Source of the DNA: an uncultured Veillonellaceae bacterium
GTDB taxonomy: Bacteria > Bacillota > Negativicutes > Veillonellales > Megasphaeraceae
Direction of reading: 5' to 3'
DNA: 18,724 bases
Assembly (NCBI GenBank): GCA_900546795.1
Contig: UREG01000028.1
Location: forward strand, 1 to 18,724
The translations under genes were made by a program, and so were the position numbers. Numbering within the stretch: the first letter of the stretch is position 1; the number at the start of each line of letters is the position of its first letter. This document shows positions 14,963 to 18,724 of this stretch, piece by piece. The notes beneath the pieces were generated by a model. It did no database searches. It saw nothing but the letters and a program-made list of their open reading frames with translations, and was not told where the DNA came from.

Positions 14963-15273
14963 AAGAAGGACCGCAGTATATTCCATAGCCAAACCAACAG
15001 CGCCGCGCCGATCACTCCCATCAGAATAAATCCGCCTACAAACAGCAGACTTCCCAAGATCAATACAATCACTGCGCCAAACAATATTTTTTTCCATAAC
15101 GGTATCGCCTGAAAAGAAAACGTGCGGATCTTTATCCCGCTCTGCTCCCATACGTTCCGGCGTTCCGCCTCCGGGTCATAGTTTTCTCCCGTTGCTTCGT
15201 CTATCGTCACACCGTCATACTGTTCCCGTTCTTCTTTCGATAATACCCGTACTTCTGTTTTTTCTTCTTCCAC
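14959..15273 (-). CDS. Small membrane protein, function unknown
   Basis: I do not recognise the family. The 104-residue protein has an acidic, polar N-terminal half (about 1-55, including QYDGVTIDEATGENYDPEAE) and two adjacent hydrophobic helices near 62-80 and 82-99, ending in WNILRSFF. It probably forms a membrane hairpin with the N-terminal part in the cytoplasm. Translation likely starts at GTG (15273), preceded by AAGGAG eight nt upstream. No in-frame ATG fits that site. It has its own putative promoter. Its TAA overlaps the TAA of the convergent radical SAM gene within TTAA (14959-14962). A real gene is supported by the start signals, promoter and clean two-helix profile. Confidence 0.7.
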   Translation of the reverse strand: MEEEKTEVRVLSKEEREQYDGVTIDEATGENYDPEAERRNVWEQSGIKIRTFSFQAIPLWKKILFGAVIVLILGSLLFVGGFILMGVIGAALLVWLWNILRSFF

Positions 15274-15299
15274 CGCGCACGCTCCTTTCTCGTACTTTT

Positions 15300-15327
15300 A
15301 TTATACTAGAAATATCCTTTGCCGCAA
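15300..15327 (-). promoter_or_regulatory. Putative promoter of the 104-residue membrane protein gene
   Basis: Leftward TATAAT (15305-15300, perfect) is preceded after 16 nt by TTGCGG (15327-15322, weak). Predicted start is near 15293, about 20 nt before the GTG start codon and just upstream of its ribosome-binding site. Confidence 0.55.
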
Positions 15328-15342
15328 AGAATCACATATAGG

Positions 15343-15374
15343 AAAACCGCCGAATAGAAATTTCGGCGGTTTTT
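15343..15374 (-). terminator. Bidirectional intrinsic terminator
   Basis: A 12-pair stem (AAAACCGCCGAA at 15343-15354 with TTCGGCGGTTTT at 15362-15373) encloses a 7-nt loop. Leftward it follows the 15381 stop codon within 10 nt and ends the ABC transporter operon. Rightward it has a run of five T's and would also stop transcripts from the nadE operon that have passed through the 104-residue gene in antisense. Confidence 0.85.
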
Positions 15375-15380
15375 CATATC

Positions 15381-15716
15381 TTAAAAGTTTTCTTTCTCTG
15401 AATCCGCATATGCTTCGCGCAGAAATGAATCCAATTCATCTTTTTCATAAAAGCTAAGCTCTCCATTGGCCGCAGCAAAACGATCGAGCTCCATTTGGAT
15501 TTTCTTCTTCAAATCTAAATAACCGGCTTCCGTATCTGTATTTGCGATCAGCTTATTGATCAGACGCGCCTGCACATATCCAATCCGTTCTAATACCGCA
15601 GCGCAAATTTCATCAGTCAGCTCAATGCCGCGCTCTTCACTTTCTTTTCGCATCAATACCCAAACCGTTTTTATTACTTCCTGCGCCACCGCATTATACT
15701 TTACTTCATATTCCAT
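15381..15716 (-). CDS. Hypothetical helical protein downstream of an ABC exporter
   Basis: I do not recognise the family. The 111-residue protein is charged and appears mostly alpha-helical: long amphipathic stretches near 5-30 (YNAVAQEVIKTVWVLMRKESEE), 34-60 (DEICAAVLERIGYVQARLINKLI) and 65-84 (YLDLKKKIQMELDRFA), then an acidic tail (FYEKDELDSFLREAYAD). There is no signal peptide or membrane segment, so it is probably cytoplasmic. GAGGG before the ATG at 15716 serves as ribosome-binding site. It begins 1 nt after the ABC transporter stop codon and is followed by a strong terminator, so it is the last gene of that operon. Involvement with the transporter is a guess from position only. Confidence 0.7.
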   Translation of the reverse strand: MEYEVKYNAVAQEVIKTVWVLMRKESEERGIELTDEICAAVLERIGYVQARLINKLIANTDTEAGYLDLKKKIQMELDRFAAANGELSFYEKDELDSFLREAYADSEKENF

Positions 15717-15717
15717 C

Positions 15718-17445
15718 TTATTCCCTCACTTGTTGTCCTTGGAACTGAGCCATATACAAGTCATAATATTTTCCTTTTTTCATCAGCAGCTCTTCATGCC
15801 GCCCTTCTTCTGCTATCCCATCTTTTTCTAATACGATAATCCGATCCGCCTGCTGGATCGTCGCCAGCCGGTGCGCAATGATCAAAGTCGTCCTGTTTTC
15901 CGCCAGCGCCGCTAATGCATGCTGGATTTTTTTCTCCGTTTCATTATCCAGTGCCGACGTCGCCTCGTCTAAAATAAGAATCGGCGGATTTTTCAGAAAA
16001 ATGCGGGCAATGGCAATACGCTGCTTCTGCCCGCCGGAAAGCATTACGCCTCGTTCTCCAATAAAACTATCGTATCCGTCCGGAAGATTCATGATAAACT
16101 CATGAGCATTGGCCAGCTTCGCCGCCTCTATGATTTCCTCTTTTGCTGCACCCGGTTTTCCATAGGCGATATTTTCCCACAACGAATCAGAAAACAAATA
16201 GATATCCTGCTGCACTATTCCGATATGCCGGCGAAGATCGCTTTTTTTTATTTTTCGAATATCCATGCCGTCAATTCGAATCGATCCGCCGCGGCATTCA
16301 TAAAATCGCGGAATCAGGCTGCATAAACTCGTTTTCCCTACGCCTGTCGGTCCGACAACCGCCACCAATTCTCCCGGTTTAATCGCCAGATTAAAGTTTT
16401 CAAACAGCAAGTCTTTGCCATCATATCCAAAAGAGACGTTGTCAAAAACAATTTCCCCCTTCCACGCGGACAGGGAAACCGCCTGCGGATCGTCTGCAAT
16501 CTCCGGCCGGTACTGCATCATCTCCTGATACCGGGCAAACCCGGCCATGCCCCGCTGATATACTTCGGTCAGCACGGTAAGCTGCATAATGGGCCGCATG
16601 AAAATGCTAATATACATCAAAAAAGCCACCAAATCGCTCAATTCCATTTTATTATACTGGATAAGTAAGGCTCCCGCCAAGATAACGGTCAGATTCGTAA
16701 TATTTGTAAAAAACAATATGCCGCTTCCCAACCGCGCCACCGTTTTAAAAGACTCCTTCTGCACACCGAATAAGTCGATGCTGGCTTTCTTAAATTTCTC
16801 TAATTCTAATGCTTCATTACAAAAACTCTGGACTAGCCGAATGGCAGTCAAACTTTCCCCGACCCGGGAACTAAGCCCGCCCGTCCGTTCCCTAGCCTGT
16901 AAAAAAGATTTTTTCATCATTTCATTCATGTACACCGTTTCGTACGCTTTCAAACATAGGAGAGCCGCTACCAAAATTCCCAGAAAAATATTGATATATA
17001 GCATGAGTGCAAAGCTGCCGGCCATCGTAATCAAACAGACTACCGCCAAATTCGGAACTTGAAAGGTCAGGTTTCCGATTTCACCAATATCGCTGATCAA
17101 TCTTGACAGCAGCTGTCCCGTTCGATGCCGATCGAAAAAAGAAAAACTCATTTCTTCCATATGCAAAAACAGCCGGCAGCGGAGATCATGTTCAATATGA
17201 GCGCCCATCGTTTTTCCTACATACGCCACAATATAAGAAATGCCTAAACTCAGCACATAAAGCACTGCCATGACAGCCGATATTGCCAGCAGCAGGCGTA
17301 TATCTCCTGCCGGCAGTACGTCGGATAAAATATAGCGGGCCACCATAGGAAAACAGACGCTCAACCCTGCGGTCAGCAGCGACCCTATTACGACGATATA
17401 TAATTCTTTCGTATAGGCTTTGCAATACGGCCATAATCCCTTCAT
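15718..17445 (-). CDS. ABC exporter half-transporter (membrane and ATPase domains fused)
   Basis: This is an ATP-driven exporter of the MsbA/multidrug type, expected to work as a dimer in the inner membrane. The N-terminal part (about 1-310) is a six-helix ABC transmembrane domain with hydrophobic segments near 15-36, 50-76, 130-165 and 245-285. The ATPase domain (330-575) has Walker A GPTGVGKT (365-372), a Q-loop at Q412/Q413, signature LSGGQ (469-473), Walker B ILDEATSALD (491-500) and H-loop H525. All motifs are intact. The 575 residues match a full half-transporter. The AAAGGAG is followed by two ATGs, 17450 and 17445. The first reads ATG-AAA-TGA and stops at once, so 17445 is used. The substrate is unknown; the neighbouring haem/iron genes are suggestive only. 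Confidence 0.93.
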   Translation of the reverse strand: MKGLWPYCKAYTKELYIVVIGSLLTAGLSVCFPMVARYILSDVLPAGDIRLLLAISAVMAVLYVLSLGISYIVAYVGKTMGAHIEHDLRCRLFLHMEEMSFSFFDRHRTGQLLSRLISDIGEIGNLTFQVPNLAVVCLITMAGSFALMLYINIFLGILVAALLCLKAYETVYMNEMMKKSFLQARERTGGLSSRVGESLTAIRLVQSFCNEALELEKFKKASIDLFGVQKESFKTVARLGSGILFFTNITNLTVILAGALLIQYNKMELSDLVAFLMYISIFMRPIMQLTVLTEVYQRGMAGFARYQEMMQYRPEIADDPQAVSLSAWKGEIVFDNVSFGYDGKDLLFENFNLAIKPGELVAVVGPTGVGKTSLCSLIPRFYECRGGSIRIDGMDIRKIKKSDLRRHIGIVQQDIYLFSDSLWENIAYGKPGAAKEEIIEAAKLANAHEFIMNLPDGYDSFIGERGVMLSGGQKQRIAIARIFLKNPPILILDEATSALDNETEKKIQHALAALAENRTTLIIAHRLATIQQADRIIVLEKDGIAEEGRHEELLMKKGKYYDLYMAQFQGQQVRE

Positions 17446-17467
17446 TTCATAACTCCTTTACATAAAT

Positions 17468-17495
17468 ACAGGTGTCTCCTCTCGGAGACACCTGT
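17468..17495 (-). terminator. Strong hairpin between chaN-like gene and ABC exporter
   Basis: A perfect 12-bp stem (ACAGGTGTCTCC at 17468-17479, GGAGACACCTGT at 17484-17495) has a 4-nt loop. Leftward it lies about 20 nt after the ChaN-like stop codon but is followed only by ATTTATG, a poor U-tract. Rightward it has TTTTCTTTTT. It could be a leaky terminator or an RNA-stability element. Only 22 nt separate it from the ABC start codon. Confidence 0.6.
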
Positions 17496-17515
17496 TTTCT
17501 TTTTCTCTGAGTCTG

Positions 17516-18418
17516 CTATTTTGTCTTATCGATCAAAATAAAGTCCCCATTATCTTTATACGCCTTCACCAGTTCTTCAGGAGACCGTCCATCGTCCCGA
17601 ACGGAAGAAATTACTGCCAATTTCAATTCCGGCCGAAGCGCCGCCAATTTTTGTACGACGCCCAACCGTTCTCCGCCATGAAATTCACCTTGTACATGGA
17701 ATACTTTCGCCTCTTTATGTGCATCCATATACTGAGCAATACTTTCTGCCATCGTGTCGTCTTTCAGACACTGCGCTTGATACATCGCAGGTATCCGTTC
17801 CGGCATAACGTGCATTCCTTCCGCACCAGCCATGCCGGACATTGCTTTTGCAAATTTTTCTTTGTAAGCTCCTTCCGGCGCATAATGCACTTGCGGAAGA
17901 TATTGTTTTTCTTCTTCCGTAAAATTGGCTAACGTTCCCGTCTTGGCATAGGAAGCAGCCATATACCGCGGAATATTAGACGCGATAACCGGAAGGTGTT
18001 TTTCTTTTGCAAACTCTACCAGCCCGCGGTAATCCGTTTGATATCGGGGCCATGGACGAGAATCTGCTAAAAAGTCTTTCTCCGTAATGGTTCCTGCCAA
18101 ATAGGAATCCATTTTCGGCTGCACATCTCGTTCAAACATTTCCATGGACAGCACCAGCGTATCCTTGTGCTGCCGGTACAAGCCTTCCAGCACTTGCTCT
18201 TCCATACGATGGATTGCATCTTTATCATGGAATTCTCCAAAAAAGACTACATCATAATCAGATAAGTCCCGCACCATTTCTTCTGTGCTGACCACACGTC
18301 CGCTTACGGTATTCATCAATACGATTTCCGGCTCTGCGGACTGCGCTGCGGCAACCATCGCGGTTCCAGCGATGGTCATCGTCATGAGCGCCAATTTGCA
18401 CACTTGTTTCCATTTCAT
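17516..18418 (-). CDS. ChaN-like haem/iron-binding family protein, secreted
   Basis: This is a member of the ChaN/haem-binding-uptake (DUF399-like) family, proteins that bind haem at the envelope of Gram-negative bacteria and are often encoded with TonB-dependent receptors. The 300-residue protein starts with a signal peptide: KWKQVCK, a hydrophobic core, then AAAQSAEPE, cleavage probably near residues 25-28. There is no lipobox cysteine, so it is likely soluble in the periplasm rather than a lipoprotein. Family blocks seen are VVFFGEFHDKDA (about 57-68), SMEMFERDVQP (about 91-101), WPRYQTDYRGLVEFAK (about 123-138), ASNIPR (about 146-151) and HVQGEFHGGERLG (about 242-254). GGGAG precedes the ATG at 18418. 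The gene starts 13 nt after the receptor gene, as in an operon. Haem binding is inferred from the family. Confidence 0.85.
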   Translation of the reverse strand: MKWKQVCKLALMTMTIAGTAMVAAAQSAEPEIVLMNTVSGRVVSTEEMVRDLSDYDVVFFGEFHDKDAIHRMEEQVLEGLYRQHKDTLVLSMEMFERDVQPKMDSYLAGTITEKDFLADSRPWPRYQTDYRGLVEFAKEKHLPVIASNIPRYMAASYAKTGTLANFTEEEKQYLPQVHYAPEGAYKEKFAKAMSGMAGAEGMHVMPERIPAMYQAQCLKDDTMAESIAQYMDAHKEAKVFHVQGEFHGGERLGVVQKLAALRPELKLAVISSVRDDGRSPEELVKAYKDNGDFILIDKTK

Positions 18419-18431
18419 TGGTTACGCTCCC

Positions 18432-18724
18432 TTAGAATGTAAATTCAGCCCCGACTCTCCATAATCTGCCGTCTAAATACAAGTCGTACACTTCTTTATC
18501 GAAAATATTGTCTACCCCTGCAAATACGCGGGCCCGGTCGTTGATTCGCTTGTTCACCATGATATTCGTTGTGGAATAGTCATAGCTGCTGCCACTGAAC
18601 AAATAATCATAGGTCCAGTCCTGCCATAACACGGCATGATAGCCATATTTCTGATTATCGTCATATTCAAGCTGAATCGTTGCCCGGCTTCTTGCCATGC
18701 CCGACAGCCGGCTGTTATCGGCTT
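18432..18724 (-). CDS. TonB-dependent outer-membrane receptor, C-terminal fragment
   Basis: The last 96 codons of a beta-barrel receptor are present, and the frame stays open to the window edge. The fragment shows alternating amphipathic strands rich in Tyr/Trp (KYGYHAVLWQDW, YDYSTTNIMVNKRI), the near-terminal NIFDKEVYDLYLDGRLWRVG that matches the usual N-x-FDK...Y...GR...G pattern, and a final aromatic-ended strand (VGAEFTF) ending in Phe, the outer-membrane assembly signal. This shows the organism has an outer membrane. The substrate cannot be read from this part. The adjacent ChaN-like gene suggests haem or an iron complex. Its promoter and any Fur site would lie outside the window. Confidence 0.88.
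   Translation of the reverse strand, partial: ADNSRLSGMARSRATIQLEYDDNQKYGYHAVLWQDWTYDYLFSGSSYDYSTTNIMVNKRINDRARVFAGVDNIFDKEVYDLYLDGRLWRVGAEFTF

Noticed and set aside
1..18724. CRISPR arrays, insertion sequences, phage genes, toxin-antitoxin pairs, tRNA or rRNA genes.
   Set aside because: None is visible: no spaced direct repeats, transposase or integrase motifs, or cloverleaf sequences in the few intergenic gaps.

Overview
The window reads as a chromosomal, mostly housekeeping segment of a Gram-negative-type Firmicute, most likely a member of the Negativicutes (a Veillonellaceae/Megasphaera/Dialister-like anaerobe). Two things point there. The core gene order is Firmicute (rplS-rbgA-rnhB; phoH-ybeY-era-recO; a T-box-controlled glyQS). 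The right end, in contrast, carries the C-terminus of a TonB-dependent outer-membrane receptor and a secreted ChaN-like haem/iron protein, which require an outer membrane. The genus assignment is inference from gene content only.

Layout, left to right. 1-1438 (minus): rplS, an intrinsic terminator, rbgA and the first 55 codons of rnhB, a translation/ribosome-assembly cluster. 1549-4756 (minus): glyS and glyQ behind a glycine T-box leader (GGC specifier) and a near-consensus promoter whose -35 box overlaps the recO stop codon. 4753-11860 (minus): a tightly packed probable operon in the transcription order B12-binding radical SAM protein (DUF4080 type), YtqA/YhcC-type radical SAM protein, phoH, ybeY, era, a CNNM/HlyC-type CBS membrane protein, recO. 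Genes here overlap or lie within about 54 nt of each other. The theme is RNA/ribosome maturation plus DNA repair. 11861-12182: a divergent intergenic region with a promoter facing each way. 12183-14962 (plus): glutamine-dependent NAD+ synthetase, coupled by an ATGA overlap to a small radical SAM protein of unknown function. 14959-15273 (minus): a short two-helix membrane protein whose stop codon interlocks with the stop of the convergent radical SAM gene. 15381-17445 (minus): an ABC exporter half-transporter followed 1 nt later by a 111-residue helical protein of unknown function, ending in a bidirectional terminator. 17516-18724 (minus): the ChaN-like lipoprotein/haem-binding family protein, preceded by the 3' end of a TonB-dependent receptor gene that runs off the window.

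The genes mostly serve translation: glycine charging, L19, 50S assembly, 16S/tRNA maturation and likely tRNA modification. A separate iron/haem-uptake locus lies at the right edge. I found no CRISPR array, insertion sequence, phage gene, tRNA or rRNA. I see no convincing novel defence or mobile system. The least explained items are the small unknown proteins, the NAD synthetase/radical SAM pair, the receptor-ChaN-hairpin-ABC-unknown arrangement, and two terminator-like hairpins placed directly in front of co-directional genes with no room for a promoter between.
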